This document shows, in pieces, positions 50,584 through 61,200 of a stretch of 64,000 nucleotides of DNA. Location of the stretch: assembly GCA_041736895.1 (NCBI GenBank), contig JBGSSS010000210.1, positions 1 to 64,000 of the forward strand. Reading direction: 5' to 3'. A program made the translations under genes and the position numbers. The notes under the pieces were generated by a model. It was not told where the DNA came from. It did not search any database and saw nothing but the letters and a program-made list of their open reading frames with translations. Numbering within the stretch: position 1 is the first letter of the stretch; each line of letters opens with the position of its first letter. The stretch is from JANRLT01 sp041736895 (lineage in GTDB: Bacteria > Planctomycetota > Planctomycetia > Pirellulales > JALHPA01).

Positions 50584-51846
50584 ATGTCTCGCCGTGGGTT
50601 TACCCTAGTCGAACTGCTCGTCGTCATTGGGATCATCGGAATCCTCGTGGCGCTGTTGTTGCCCGCCGTGCAATCGGCCCGCGAATCGAGCCGCCGTTCC
50701 CATTGCGCCAACAATGTCAAGCAACTCGGCGTAGCGCTGCACAACTTTCATCAGACCCACCGCCAACTGCCGACCTACAACGGCATCTTCCCCCTCGCCA
50801 AAACCTCGCTCCAATCGGCCAACACCAAACGCGTCTATGGCAGTTGGTTCGTTCATCTGCTCCCGTTTGTCGAGGAAAAGGCGCTCTACGACAGCATCGC
50901 CAACGACGTCCAGAAGTATTCCAACTCCGGCGCGAAGCAAGTCGTCCCCAGCACGCCCGCCTCGGCCGGCCACTACGAGCCTCCTTGCAAAACTATTAAG
51001 GGCGTCCCCGCCACCTACAACCAGTACACGGGCTCGCTCCAACCTGTCACCACCACCAACGGCAACGGCTACACGATCACCGAGATGAAATGGGTTCCGC
51101 CGCGCACCCCGGATCCAGGCACCGGGACACCCGATACCAAGGACTGCACCAACAGCAAGTGGATTCCCGGCACCTCGGCCGGTCCGCCGATCGAGAACAA
51201 CGGCTACGTCGGCATCTGGCGGCCGGCTCATCGCAAGCGCACCTTTGCCATCCTCCGCTGCCCCACCGAACAAACGTCGCCCGATGGCTTGGTCTACAAA
51301 GGCGAATGGGGCGCGACGAACTACCTGGCCAACTGGAACTCCTTCACCAATCGGATTGCCAAAGACGGCTACAAGGCCAAGAACACCAACTTCTCGAAAT
51401 ACGCCGACGGCACCAGCAAGACGCTCCTCCTCGGCGAAGGCTACGCCGTCTGCGAGACCAAAGAGCGCACGGCGTTCCTTGCCTGGCACAAAGGCTCCGA
51501 CGGCGGCTTCTCGAACTACGGCGGCGTCCACAACTTTGGCCTGACCTTTAGCTTTACCGCGGCCCAACAGGTCGACAACGGCACCGGCCCGGTCAAAGTT
51601 GCCTCGACCAACGGCTTTCCGAACCCCTCGCTCAGCCCCTACCTCGTTTTCCCGATCCAAATCCAACCGAGCCCCACCGCCACGGGCGACAACGGCTGCA
51701 CCAGCCTTACCGCCCAGACCCCGCATCAGGTCATGAACACCCTCTATGCCGACGGCTCGGTCCACACGATCACCGGCGACATCGACCGCGACCTCTGGGC
51801 CACGATGATGCTGCCGAGCGACGGAAAAATCGCAGCGGCCAAGTAG
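50584..51846 (+). CDS. DUF1559 pseudopilin-like protein
   Basis: 420 residues from ATG 50584. Prepilin signal RRGFTLVELLVVIGIIGILV then ALLLPAVQSARESSRRSHCA, cut before Phe. DUF1559 body: NNVKQLGVALHNFHQTHRQL, GNGYTITEMKWVPPRTPDPG, ILRCPTEQTSPDGLVYKGEW, SKTLLLGEGYAVCETKERTA then FLAWHKG, and the family end TPHQVMNTLYADGSVHTITG followed by DIDRDLWATMMLPSDG. Larger than the copy at 15469 by about 100 residues, all in the central part. Copy B of the A-rich element starts ~70 bases after its stop. Confidence 0.9.
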   Translation: MSRRGFTLVELLVVIGIIGILVALLLPAVQSARESSRRSHCANNVKQLGVALHNFHQTHRQLPTYNGIFPLAKTSLQSANTKRVYGSWFVHLLPFVEEKALYDSIANDVQKYSNSGAKQVVPSTPASAGHYEPPCKTIKGVPATYNQYTGSLQPVTTTNGNGYTITEMKWVPPRTPDPGTGTPDTKDCTNSKWIPGTSAGPPIENNGYVGIWRPAHRKRTFAILRCPTEQTSPDGLVYKGEWGATNYLANWNSFTNRIAKDGYKAKNTNFSKYADGTSKTLLLGEGYAVCETKERTAFLAWHKGSDGGFSNYGGVHNFGLTFSFTAAQQVDNGTGPVKVASTNGFPNPSLSPYLVFPIQIQPSPTATGDNGCTSLTAQTPHQVMNTLYADGSVHTITGDIDRDLWATMMLPSDGKIAAAK

Positions 51847-51918
51847 CTTGTTCCAAGGGACCCAACCGCAGCCTTCCGCCTCCTCAACATTCGTCCGCGT
51901 CCAGACAGCCGCGAAAGT

Positions 51919-52270
51919 GTCATTCTTTTTTCCTGTTGCTCCCGGCGCAACACCGCCAGACTCTCGAAAAACCGGGCAAAGCTGGGAAAAATCCGGGAAA
52001 CACCACCGAAAACGCGCGAAAAAACCCAAAAAAATCGCAAAAAGATCGGAAAAAAACGCAAAAAGAACGAAAAAAATCAGAAAAAAACGCAAATGTGCGC
52101 GCCCCCAATGTCCGTGTTTAAACGAACACCGCTTCGAGCGACTACCACAATCCCGCGGGCAAACCACACTCGCCGCGCGCCGGGTCAGGCCCAAGCCGGA
52201 CAAAGCGCGCGCCGCCCGATTTTGGGGTGTTGCCTTAAAAGGCAACACTCGCGGGGCTTTTGGGTCGTTC
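51919..52270. ncRNA. A-rich duplicated element, copy B (candidate structured RNA)
   Basis: About 352 bp matching copy A (9771-10120) in order and length. Left hairpin GTTGC-TCCCGGC-GCAAC-type (51935-51951), A-rich tract with CGCAAAAAGATC, GAAAAAAACGC and AAAAAGAACGAAAAAA (about 52015-52092), GTGCGCGCCCCC, GGACAAAGCGCGCG, and right palindrome GTTGCCTTAAAAGGCAAC (52229-52246) followed by GGGGCTTTT. Substitutions between copies are spread over all codon positions, and short indels are present, so protein coding is unlikely. Confidence 0.5.
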
Positions 52271-52280
52271 GTCGCCGCCT

Positions 52281-52385
52281 GTAGGTCCCGCGGTCCTCCG
52301 CGGGACCTGGTGCGGGGGGACGCGTGACGTGTCCTCTCGCGGCGTCCAACGCCGCACCGGGTCCCGGTCTCCGACCGGGACCTAC
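52281..52385. repeat. inverted pair of GTAG-headed REP hairpins
   Basis: GTAG plus GGTCCCGCGG-TCCT-CCGCGGGACC (52281-52308) faces GGTCCCGGT-CTCC-GACCGGGACC with CTAC (52360-52385). The pair lies right after copy B of the A-rich element. Confidence 0.75.
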
Positions 52386-52897
52386 AACGTGCCTGCGCGC
52401 GCCTATTCCGGCCATTCTCTTTACACGCAGTATTCATATGAACACAACCGCTGGCCCAAAATCAACCCCCCACGGAGGTAAAAAAGGGGTTCAAGGTAAA
52501 AAAGGAAGGTAAAAAAGGGGTCAGAATGTCTGCCCCCTTACTCGCGGGGAAAGAGCCTTAAATCCAAGGTTATTTCCCACGATGTCATGGAGAAAAAAGA
52601 GGGCAGAACTATTTCATCAATTTTTCGGACTTCTTTTCTCCTCCGCCAAATTTCTAGAAGCCTTTGGGTTTTCCGCCTGAAATATTGTTCGATTTGCCAA
52701 CGGGGCCTGTCTATAATCAAGCTTTCTCAAGGCGGCAAGGGAGCGATGCGGCAGAATCATTTCGGAGTGAAACAAGGTTAGGTGGAGCGCGAGGGGAAGC
52801 GTTTCCAGAGTGCCGGATCTGAGAATCGCCGCGCAGATGCTGCAACACAATTACGCGCTGGTCAAGTACAACACCTAGGACTTGGGCTGGTCAGGAG
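52386..52897. other. intergenic with A-rich low-complexity repeats
   Basis: No gene seen. At 52480-52545, GGTAAAAAAGGGG is repeated, followed by TCAG and CCCCC, a degenerate form of the P5 palindrome (copies at 55827, 55984 and 58101). The sulfatase ribosome binding site (GGAG) is at about 52892-52895. Confidence 0.5.
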
Positions 52898-55800
52898 ATG
52901 ACGATGAGAATCACTTGCAATTCTCTGTTCAGGAACAGCACCTTATTTGTAGGGTGTATTTTATTTTGGGCTTTGTTCGTTGGAATTTCGAGCCAGGGAC
53001 TTGCCCAACAAGTTCGCCCCAACATCATCCATATCTTGGCCGACGATCTCGGCTGGGGGAGCGTGGGGTTTAATAATCCGACAACCTACATTCAAACACC
53101 AAACCTCGATGCCTTGGCCATTGGCGGGATGGCGTTGTCGCGTTCTTACGCACCGACAGTTTGTTCCCCGACACGCGCTAGCCTGATGACGGGCTTCCAT
53201 AATGGCCGGGCTTTCAACGATCGGAATGGGAATATTGCCGCGGGTCTTCGTGCTGAGGATGTCACGGTAGCCAACGTCTTGAATGATGCTGGCTATCGGA
53301 CGGCGGTTGTCGGCAAATGGGGTTGGGGAGCGGACAATGCCGCTTCCCCCGCAATCAATAATTCAGGGACTCTCCCAGCGAATCAGGGGTTCGATCAGTT
53401 CTATGGCTACTTGAATCACACCAGTGCCCATGATTACTACTATCCTCAGATGTGGCAATCCTCGGCGTTGGGCGGTCCCACGGTCACAAGCCCCAACAAT
53501 GGCGGACCAGGCGGCGCGGCGCAATATACCCACGATCTCTTCACGCGCAGCACCGAAGCCTTTGTTCGGGATAACGCGACGGCGAGCCAGCCATTCTACC
53601 TGCAAGTCAGTTACACGATTCCCCATTTCAGTTTGAGCGACGTGGATGCCGCGCCGGCGCTGGTCAATCTCGCGAACCAAACGATCTATCCCGGCGGTCA
53701 GGCACAATACGCGGCGAACGCCAGTCTGAGTACGGCCGAGAAGCGGCACGCCGCCATGATCTCGAGGATGGATGCCTCGATCGGCTCCTTGATGCAGCGC
53801 TTGCAAGATCCGAACGGAGACGGCAATACGGCCGACTCGATCCTGAACAATACACTGATTCTCTTTACCTCGGATAATGGCGCGTCGGCCGAAGGACTCG
53901 GCGCAACGGCCGCGGCGAGCAATGCGATTTCCGGCGGTTTGCGCGGCGGGAAACGGGATTTGTATGAAGGTGGAATTCGAATGCCCACGATTGCCTTTTG
54001 GCAAGGAACGATTGCCGCCGGTTCGAGTTCCGCCATCACAACGGACGTCGCCGACTTCCAGGCAACCGCTGCGGAACTGGCTGGCGGAAAAGCTCGCGTC
54101 GGCACCGATGGCGTTTCCATCCTGCCAACTCTGCTGGGAACTCCGGGGCAGCGCAATCGCGGCGGTTTGCTGTTCGAGAACTTTGAAAACAGCCAGTACG
54201 GGCAAAAGAATTCCGATTGGGCCGTGGTGCGGGATGATTACAAGTTGATCAAGTTTCGCGACGGCACCTTCGAACTCTACAACGTCACGACGGATCAAGG
54301 CGAAGCAGCCCCACTCAATCTAAGCATTCCGGCCAATGCAAACCTGCGCGCTGAACTCGAAGCTTTTGCGCTCCGGCAGGGAGCAGGCCAAGCCGACAGC
54401 TATGCGGTGGGTTTTCGTGATTGGAAAGGCGCGAATGGCGCGGACCTGGCGAGCCCTGCCAACTACGAAGTCACCAATGATCCGACGGCCAGCGTGGGGC
54501 CAGTTGCCGAAACATGGTCGGCACTCATTGAAAACCGCTCGGGTTCGCCGCAGTCTGCCAGGATGTCGAGCAGCGTCACGGTTCTCGGCCTCGAGGTCAG
54601 CGGCACAACACACCAGCAAGAGGTCGACATTCGCCCCAGCACGATCTTGACCGGCCGCAACGAGGTTCGAATTGGCAGTCATGGCAAGATTCAACTGACC
54701 AACGCCGAACTCCAATCGGATCGTTGGCTCGATCTGCAAGCGGGCGGCGTGCTGACAGGTCAGGGGACGATCCGTGGGGATGTTTATCACAGCGGCACCA
54801 TCAAACCGGGGTTCGATGGCGTCATGGGAACTCCTCCGCCGCCGCCGGTAACTGGCGGAACATTTAATGTCGCGCTCGATTTTTCTGCAATCGATAATCG
54901 AGCCGGCAAAGACCTCGTCTACACCCCGCTGATCAGAACAATCGATCAGGGGGTGGTGAGCTTGGATTACGGTCCATCCATCGGCTCCCGGCTCCTCGAT
55001 CGCGGCTTCAACGATTTTGCCAGTGAGTTCAATCTCCAGAATTGGACAGTCGGCGGGACGCTGCAAGATGCGATCAACGACAATGCTTTTGTAAGCATCA
55101 CGGTCGATCCCACGGAGGGTCTGGCGGTATCGTTGCAGTCGGTCAAATTCAACTTCTGGAGGAATGGCGCCAACTCTCCGTCGCAATACGCCATCTCAAC
55201 CAATCTCGACGGCTTTAATGCAAGCTCGCCTTTGGCAACCACCTCGGTAACAACTTCTGGCTCGGCAAACACCGTTCAATTTCAGGCCAGCGGAACCGGT
55301 TTGTCGACCCGCGAGCAACTGGCGGTACGCCTGTATGGCTGGGGAGCAGGAAACATCAATGGCCATACGCATTTAACCGGCGCAGCCCTCGATCTCCTCT
55401 TTACGACGGTCTCGGAAATCCCGCTAGCGCCCGCCGGCGTACTCACCATCGAAGGCGATTTGATCCATACGGCCTCGAGCAAGATCGAAATCGGCGTGGG
55501 AGGGTTCGACAACTCGAATATCAATGCGCGCGAGTTCGACTTGATTCAAGTGATGGGCGATGTCAATTTGCTCGGGGAGCTAATGCTCTTTGCTGAGGAC
55601 GGCTTTGTTTTGGCTGGCGAGTCCCAGTTTACTTTCCTCACCGCCGATGCCGTTACCGGGAGTTTTTCCAGCTTCGAAGCCATCGGCTTTGATGGTTACA
55701 ACGTCTCGCTGGTATACGGAAGCAATTCGGTATCCGCCAAGTTTACCCCAGTCCCCGAACCAAGCACCGTCCTGCTCGTGCTCGCCTGCGGCGGTTACTT

Positions 55801-55930
55801 GATCGTCAAACGACGTCGCGGATTAGAAAAAGGGGTCAGGCCCCTTTTTCTTGTTGACCGCGGCGGTGCGGCACTGCGTGCAGCGCGGCTGTCCCTAGGG
55901 CAGCACGGAATGGCGGGAGCAGACCAGTGA
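52898..55930 (+). CDS. sulfatase with C-terminal PEP-CTERM domain
   Basis: 1010 residues; the ATG at 52904 (after AGGAG) is an alternative. Signal peptide FVGCILFWALFVGISSQGLA. Sulfatase domain about 40-500: PNIIHILADDLGWGSVGF (metal Asp pair), the formylglycine site CSPTRASLMTGF with Cys at ~89, GKWGWGADN, and ILFTSDNGASAEGLG. Then a beta-rich region to about 945 and the PEP-CTERM signal VPEPSTVLLVLACGGYLIVK then RRR. It should hydrolyse sulfate esters outside the cytoplasm. After RRR the frame continues about 40 residues through a P5 palindrome, so the natural end has probably been extended. Confidence 0.87.
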   Translation: MTMRITCNSLFRNSTLFVGCILFWALFVGISSQGLAQQVRPNIIHILADDLGWGSVGFNNPTTYIQTPNLDALAIGGMALSRSYAPTVCSPTRASLMTGFHNGRAFNDRNGNIAAGLRAEDVTVANVLNDAGYRTAVVGKWGWGADNAASPAINNSGTLPANQGFDQFYGYLNHTSAHDYYYPQMWQSSALGGPTVTSPNNGGPGGAAQYTHDLFTRSTEAFVRDNATASQPFYLQVSYTIPHFSLSDVDAAPALVNLANQTIYPGGQAQYAANASLSTAEKRHAAMISRMDASIGSLMQRLQDPNGDGNTADSILNNTLILFTSDNGASAEGLGATAAASNAISGGLRGGKRDLYEGGIRMPTIAFWQGTIAAGSSSAITTDVADFQATAAELAGGKARVGTDGVSILPTLLGTPGQRNRGGLLFENFENSQYGQKNSDWAVVRDDYKLIKFRDGTFELYNVTTDQGEAAPLNLSIPANANLRAELEAFALRQGAGQADSYAVGFRDWKGANGADLASPANYEVTNDPTASVGPVAETWSALIENRSGSPQSARMSSSVTVLGLEVSGTTHQQEVDIRPSTILTGRNEVRIGSHGKIQLTNAELQSDRWLDLQAGGVLTGQGTIRGDVYHSGTIKPGFDGVMGTPPPPPVTGGTFNVALDFSAIDNRAGKDLVYTPLIRTIDQGVVSLDYGPSIGSRLLDRGFNDFASEFNLQNWTVGGTLQDAINDNAFVSITVDPTEGLAVSLQSVKFNFWRNGANSPSQYAISTNLDGFNASSPLATTSVTTSGSANTVQFQASGTGLSTREQLAVRLYGWGAGNINGHTHLTGAALDLLFTTVSEIPLAPAGVLTIEGDLIHTASSKIEIGVGGFDNSNINAREFDLIQVMGDVNLLGELMLFAEDGFVLAGESQFTFLTADAVTGSFSSFEAIGFDGYNVSLVYGSNSVSAKFTPVPEPSTVLLVLACGGYLIVKRRRGLEKGVRPLFLVDRGGAALRAARLSLGQHGMAGADQ
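55827..55849 (+). repeat. P5 palindrome inside the sulfatase 3' end
   Basis: AAAAAGGGGTCAGGCCCCTT then TTT. In-frame translation reads GLEKGVRPLFLV after the RRR end of the PEP-CTERM domain. Confidence 0.8.
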
Positions 55931-55983
55931 AAAACTCGGCCTGGAATCGACCCTCCGCCCCCGCGGCCGACCCAAGAAACCCG

Positions 55984-56006
55984 AAAAAGGGGCCTGACCC
56001 CTTTTC
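55984..56006 (-). repeat. P5 palindrome
   Basis: AAAAAGGGGCCTGACCCCTT then TT, inverted relative to the copy at 55827; between the sulfatase and a convergent PEP-CTERM gene. Confidence 0.75.
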
Positions 56007-56039
56007 CTCCCCCTTTCCGTTTGTTCCGTTTGAGCGTGT

Positions 56040-56996
56040 CTAGCAATTCGCTCTCCAACGCAACGCCGTCGCTAGTCCACCAACGGTCAGCAGCAACAGC
56101 GGAAACAAAGTCGGTTCGGGGACCGCAGCGACTACCGTGAATCGATAGCTTTGCATCCGTCCCTCACCTTCCAGACGACCAAACGCGACCCCGTCATCGT
56201 TGAGGTTCAACGCAAAATTGCCCTCGCTTAACTCGAACACATCGGCGTTCGACGGGATAGCAAATCCATCGCCGTACTCGGTCAATGCCCCGCCTAAGGC
56301 GATCACATAGTCTCCGGGCGCGAGGTCGGCGTTGATTAGACTGGCAAACTCGTCGTCGCCGAAGAAGCGGTTGTCGTCGAACTCGTCATCGCTCTGGGCA
56401 AGCAGCGTGCCGTCAATCGTGTACAAGGCGATGCTCGTATCCATAGTGCTGCCGAGCGTGTCAATCGACATGGCGCCCGCGTTGAATGACCCGAGGTCGA
56501 TTAGCGGCGTCGGGGGAGACCCGATGCCTCCCGCATGCTCGCGGAGCACCAACCGGGTGAGTATGTCCCACCGGGCGTCAGCGCCGGGGCCATCATCGAA
56601 GTCTTCAAACGCTTCAAAGCGAAACTCGTCGTCTTGCTGGGCGAAGACGAGCAACTGCGGAGTCGTGACGATGGTGACGCTGGTCGAGTCGTCAAAATCG
56701 CCTTCTTCGTCCGTTGCGATCTGGACCGAGAAATCGTAGCCCTGCGTGACGTTCGTGATTTGGAAGAATGCCTCGTCAAGTCGAGAGTCGTCGAGCACTC
56801 GTCGCCAACGGCCGAGAAAGTTCATCTCGGTGAAGATCGTCGTCGGGCCGCCGTAGTTTGCCGAAGCCGACCCGTTGCCGGCTTCGCCGAAAGCGCCGAT
56901 CGAGTCGAGGACCTGATTGTCGATTCGTACCTCAGCGGCGTCGGCTCCAATCGAGGCCAGGAGTAATAGAGTGGCGAGCAGGATTATTCGCGTCAT
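56040..56996 (-). CDS. PEP-CTERM protein with PPC-type domain
   Basis: 318 residues from ATG 56996, which begins a signal peptide (RIILLATLLLLASIGADAAE). The frame is open upstream but without a start of that quality. The middle includes a pre-peptidase C-like unit (TSIALYTIDGTLLAQSDDEF then DDNRFFGDDEFASLINADLA with PGDYVIALGG), a calcium-binding, Asp-rich beta-sandwich. The C-terminus is VPEPTLFPLLLLTVGGLATA then LRWRANC. Exported; probably a surface-associated protein. Confidence 0.85.
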   Translation of the reverse strand: MTRIILLATLLLLASIGADAAEVRIDNQVLDSIGAFGEAGNGSASANYGGPTTIFTEMNFLGRWRRVLDDSRLDEAFFQITNVTQGYDFSVQIATDEEGDFDDSTSVTIVTTPQLLVFAQQDDEFRFEAFEDFDDGPGADARWDILTRLVLREHAGGIGSPPTPLIDLGSFNAGAMSIDTLGSTMDTSIALYTIDGTLLAQSDDEFDDNRFFGDDEFASLINADLAPGDYVIALGGALTEYGDGFAIPSNADVFELSEGNFALNLNDDGVAFGRLEGEGRMQSYRFTVVAAVPEPTLFPLLLLTVGGLATALRWRANC

Positions 56997-57167
56997 ATTC
57001 TGTAGTTCCGGGGTGCAGCAAGAGCCAAGGTAGGTTACGATGTCCACGAGTTTAATCTGCTGTTTACCGGGTCGCTTGTCCAAAAGTGCTCCAAACCCGT
57101 ACACATGCACGAACTCGATCACTCGCGGACAAGCAGATTGGCTAGTGAGACGCCAGAAACATAACCG

Positions 57168-58085
57168 ATGAAATCAACGCCTTCCAATGAGACTCGCCGC
57201 CGCGTGCTCGACGCCGCGATCGCGGCCGAGCGGGACTCCTCCCCCGACCTAACCGTGGAGCTGATGGCCGAGTTTGTGGGGCTTTCTTTAAAGCACTTTC
57301 AGCGTGCTTTTCTTGCTGTGCTCGGTGAGACACCAAAGGAGTACTTGCGTAGGGTCCGCTTACAACGCGCCGCCTACTTGTTGAAATGGTCGGATCTGCT
57401 TGTGATCGACATTGCCATCGAGTCGGGCTTTCACACTCACGCTGGTTTCACTCACGCATTCGCCAAGGCCTACGGGTGTTCACCCCTCGTGTTTCGGCAA
57501 GAGGAGGGCATAGCGCCGTTCCTGAGGCGGCGTACCCATGTGCCAGGCCCCAACGGCCTCCAGTCCGGAAACTTCGACACGTCGCGGCTGGTGGTTCGCG
57601 TTCAAAAGCTTGATGCGGTACGAGTCGCCGCAATGAGGCACATCGGCTCCGTTGAGAGTTGCGCCCGGGTCTGGGTCGCTATGAGAACGTGGGCGAGAGA
57701 GGTTGGTCTTGCGAACCGCAACACTGAGTACTTGGGAATCCACAACGACTACTGGGACCCACTCGCCGAAGACAAGTATCGCTACGATGCAGCGGTGGTG
57801 ATCCCTCCAGGATTCGAACACCGCCTCGTTAATGACAATCGAGTCAACTTCTTCACCATCCCCGGCGGCGCCGTCGCGAAGACAGAGTTTGCGGGCTCGT
57901 TGGCAGAAGCAGACGCCACCTGGCGGCGGTTCGTGGACCAATGGCTACCGATCAGCGGATATCGACCGCGGACCGCCTACGCGTACGACACCTACCCACC
58001 CAGCCTCATCCAGGCCGGTGCGCTCCAGAGGATCCTTCAGGCTTTCACTGGAATTCGGGCAACGCTTTGTCTGCCGATTGAGTGA
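57168..58085 (+). CDS. AraC-family regulator with GyrI-like effector domain
   Basis: 305 residues. Residues 1-110 hold the two helix-turn-helix units of AraC/Rob: LTVELMAEFVGLSLKHFQRA then FLAVLGETPKEYLRRVRLQR, and VIDIAIESGFHTHAGFTHAF followed by AKAYGCSPLVFRQEE. Residues 140-300 form a GyrI/SbmC-like domain with RVQKLDAVRVAAMRHIGSVE (its first strand), FFTIPGGAVAKTEFAGSLAE and YPPSLIQ. Such regulators respond to small lipophilic or cationic effectors. Divergent from the PEP-CTERM gene at 56996, with about 170 bases between. A P5 palindrome follows the stop. Confidence 0.88.
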   Translation: MKSTPSNETRRRVLDAAIAAERDSSPDLTVELMAEFVGLSLKHFQRAFLAVLGETPKEYLRRVRLQRAAYLLKWSDLLVIDIAIESGFHTHAGFTHAFAKAYGCSPLVFRQEEGIAPFLRRRTHVPGPNGLQSGNFDTSRLVVRVQKLDAVRVAAMRHIGSVESCARVWVAMRTWAREVGLANRNTEYLGIHNDYWDPLAEDKYRYDAAVVIPPGFEHRLVNDNRVNFFTIPGGAVAKTEFAGSLAEADATWRRFVDQWLPISGYRPRTAYAYDTYPPSLIQAGALQRILQAFTGIRATLCLPIE

Positions 58086-58100
58086 ATGGCCGAACCCAAT

Positions 58101-58121
58101 AAAGGGGCCTGACCCCTTTTC
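58101..58121 (-). repeat. P5 palindrome
   Basis: AAAGGGGCCTGACCCCTTTT, third clear copy, downstream of the AraC gene. Confidence 0.75.
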
Positions 58122-58274
58122 TTCTCAAAGCTGCCTCAAATTCAAGGTTAATTCCCACGATTTCAAACGTCCGCGGGAATATACTAATAGTCTGCCTGAA
58201 TTCGGCCTGCCGCGGAGCAACTCGCCGCGCGGTTGGCGTTCCCACCTTGCTCGAATCGCCTTGCGGAGGCGTCC

Positions 58275-61200
58275 TTGATTTTGCTTGCTCGTTGCCGTTT
58301 TGCGCTCGCGCTCTTCACGCTACTGCTCGCGGTCTTGCTTCGCGCTGGCGTAGGCGCCGAGCCCGAACGAAAACCGCTTGCCGCCGCGCCGGCCGACATG
58401 GCCGGGCTGCAAACTTTGTTCACGCGCTACTGCGTCGAGTGTCATGGCGCCAAAACAGCCGAAGCCGAACTACGGTTCGAGGCCGTGGCCGGGCTGGGTC
58501 TGGAAACGCGGCTCGATTTTTTGAACCGCGCGCAGGAGCAAATCGTCATCGGCGAGATGCCGCCGGCCGAGGCCCAACAGCCGACGGAAGCCGAACGCCG
58601 CCGGTTGTCTGATTTGATCGGCACGGAACTGCGTAGGCACAACGCGTCGAAGCTCGAAGACAAACTTCGCAAACCGGAATACGGCAATGTCGTCGACCAC
58701 GAGAAGCTGTTCTCCGGCCAATACAAAGATCTTCCCGGCGCGACACCCGACCGCCGCTGGCTGATTAGCGAATACATCTTCGACGCCAAGTTCAACACGC
58801 TCCTGGGTTACGTCGGCCAGCGCGATATCGACGGCAAGCGTTACCAGATCATCGGCGACAACAACCGGAACGGCGCACGGGTGAATCTGACGAACCCGTT
58901 TTTGTTGCCGACGCTGAGCGGCGTGCGGTATTACGATACGGCTTCCTTGGATGGCGGCCATCTGTTGACGATGCTGACCAATGCCAAGGAAGTGTCGGCG
59001 TACTTGCTGATGCGCGCGAGAAATAAGGGCTTCATTCCCGCAGTCGATACGATCATGAAGCTAGAATGGGAACATGAAAAGATTCTCGCGGCGCGCGAAG
59101 GGTATTTGAAGCTGAATATCGAGCCGTTGCTCAGCGAGCTCTACCCTGAGCAGCACGAGCGTTTGCTGCCGAAGTTTACGGCAAGCAAATACACGCCGCC
59201 TCCGGTCGCTCTGGGTGCTGACGGCAAGCCGCTCAAGAAGCCGGTCTTCGATACGGCGAAACCGTCGAATGATGAACTGAATGAGATCTGGTCAGGCATC
59301 CGCAGACACTCGCCCGATGGGGCCGCGGACCCGGCGCTGATCGAGAAATGCGAGCGCGACTGGTTTTATTTTGGCGTGAACGAGCGAACGATCCAAGCAC
59401 GGTTCTCGTTCATGCACGCCTACCTGGAGGACCTGCTCAAGAAGATGCCCAAGGCGAGCGCCGTGAAGCTCAAACCGCAGGCGGATGCCGAGCTGGCGAT
59501 CATCCGCGCCGCGCTGCTCAAGCACCGCCAAGCGGGTGATACCTTCGCGGCGATCATTGCCAAATGCATGGCCGAGTGGAGCGACGAATTCCGCCGCGAG
59601 CGCGAAAAAATTAGCGTCACCGACGAGACGCTGAGCGCGCTCGTGGACCAACTTTTTGTCAAGATTCTGGAGCGTTCGCCGACGCCCGAGGAACTGACCG
59701 AGTACCTAGCCCTGACGAAATCGTACCTGCCCCAGTTGGGGAACGCAAAAACGATCGAGCGGCTGCTGCAAACATTGATCCTGCGCACCGATTTCGTCTA
59801 TCGCCAAGAGTTTGGCGTCGGCGAAGCGGACGAGCACGGGCGGAAGCTGCTCTCGCCTCGTGATGCCAGCTACGCGCTCGCTTACGCGCTCACCGACAGC
59901 AGCCCCGACAAGGAACTGCAAGAAGCGGTCAAGAACGGTAAGCTCAACACGCGCGAAGACTACCGCCGCGAAGTCGAGCGGATGCTCAATAATCGCAGCC
60001 AGTATTACCTGATTGAGGAAGCCGTCGACCGCAGCGGGCACGACAGCCTGACCAACCTGCCCATTCGCAAGCTCCGGTTCTTTCGCGAATTTTTCGGCTA
60101 TCCCGGGATGCTCGCGATCTTCAAGGATAACAAACGCTTCGGCGGCAATTATACCGATGCCGCGGGGCGCTTGGTGAGCGAAGCCGATATGCTGGTGGAG
60201 CTGATCCTCAAAGAAGACAGAAATGTCTTCGAGCGACTGCTCTCTACCGAGGAGTTCTACGTCTATCACAGCGGCAACAATGCGGCGATGGCCGCGGCCA
60301 CCGATCGCATTCGCAAAATCTATGATCACTTCAAAGATCTCGATTGGCAAAACTTCGATGCGGAACAATTGATCGCGCATGTGCCGTTTCTCAAAGAGAA
60401 TCCCATGCCCGGTCTGAATTTGGACGTGATCGGCAAACCGGGCGGCCGTTCGGATCAGGTCAAGATATTCAAAGGAATGATGACCAACTACACGCAACGG
60501 CTGGGGACCAAGCAAACGGTGACCGCGCCTTTCTCCTCGGTCTTCGGAGTCCCGAGCGCCGCGAATACGCGCACCGGGAAAAGACTCGGCGGCGCCGAGG
60601 TGGCCAAGGCGTTCAATCTCGATATGCTGAGTTGGGACTATCCAACGACCCAACCCGCCAAGATGGAACACCGTCGCGGCCTCTTGACGCATCCCGCTTG
60701 GCTCATCGCGTTTGCCGGCAACACGGCGACCGACCCCGTCCGCCGCGGCAAGTGGGTGCGCGAGAAATTGCTCGCCGGCACCATCCCCGATGTGCCGGTG
60801 ACGGTCGATGCCGTGATCCCCGAGGATCATCACAAGACCCTGCGCCAGCGGCTGGAGCTGAAGACGTCGGACAGCTACTGCGCGAAGTGCCATGACCGCA
60901 TGAATCCGTTGGGCGTGGCTTTTGAAATGTACGATGACTTTGGCCGCTTTCGCACCGAGGAATCGCTCGAACACCCCGATAACCTAGTCAAGAAGATGCC
61001 CGACAAAGGCGCGCCGCACGACGACCTCCGCGACATTTACAAGACACTCCCGGTGAACGCCGCGGGCAAGCTCACAGGCACGGGCGACCCGAAATTGGAT
61101 GGCGAACTGCGCGATGCGCTGGACCTTGCCCAGCGGCTGGCGAAGTCCGCAAAGGTCCGGCAATCGATCATTCGCCACGCGTTTCGCTTTTTCCTGGGCC

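Noticed and set aside
51744..52108. Phe/Leu-rich open frames on the minus strand of copy B, similar to one at 9699-9944 in copy A.
   Set aside because: They are the complement of the A-rich tract, start at different points, and lack a ribosome binding site.
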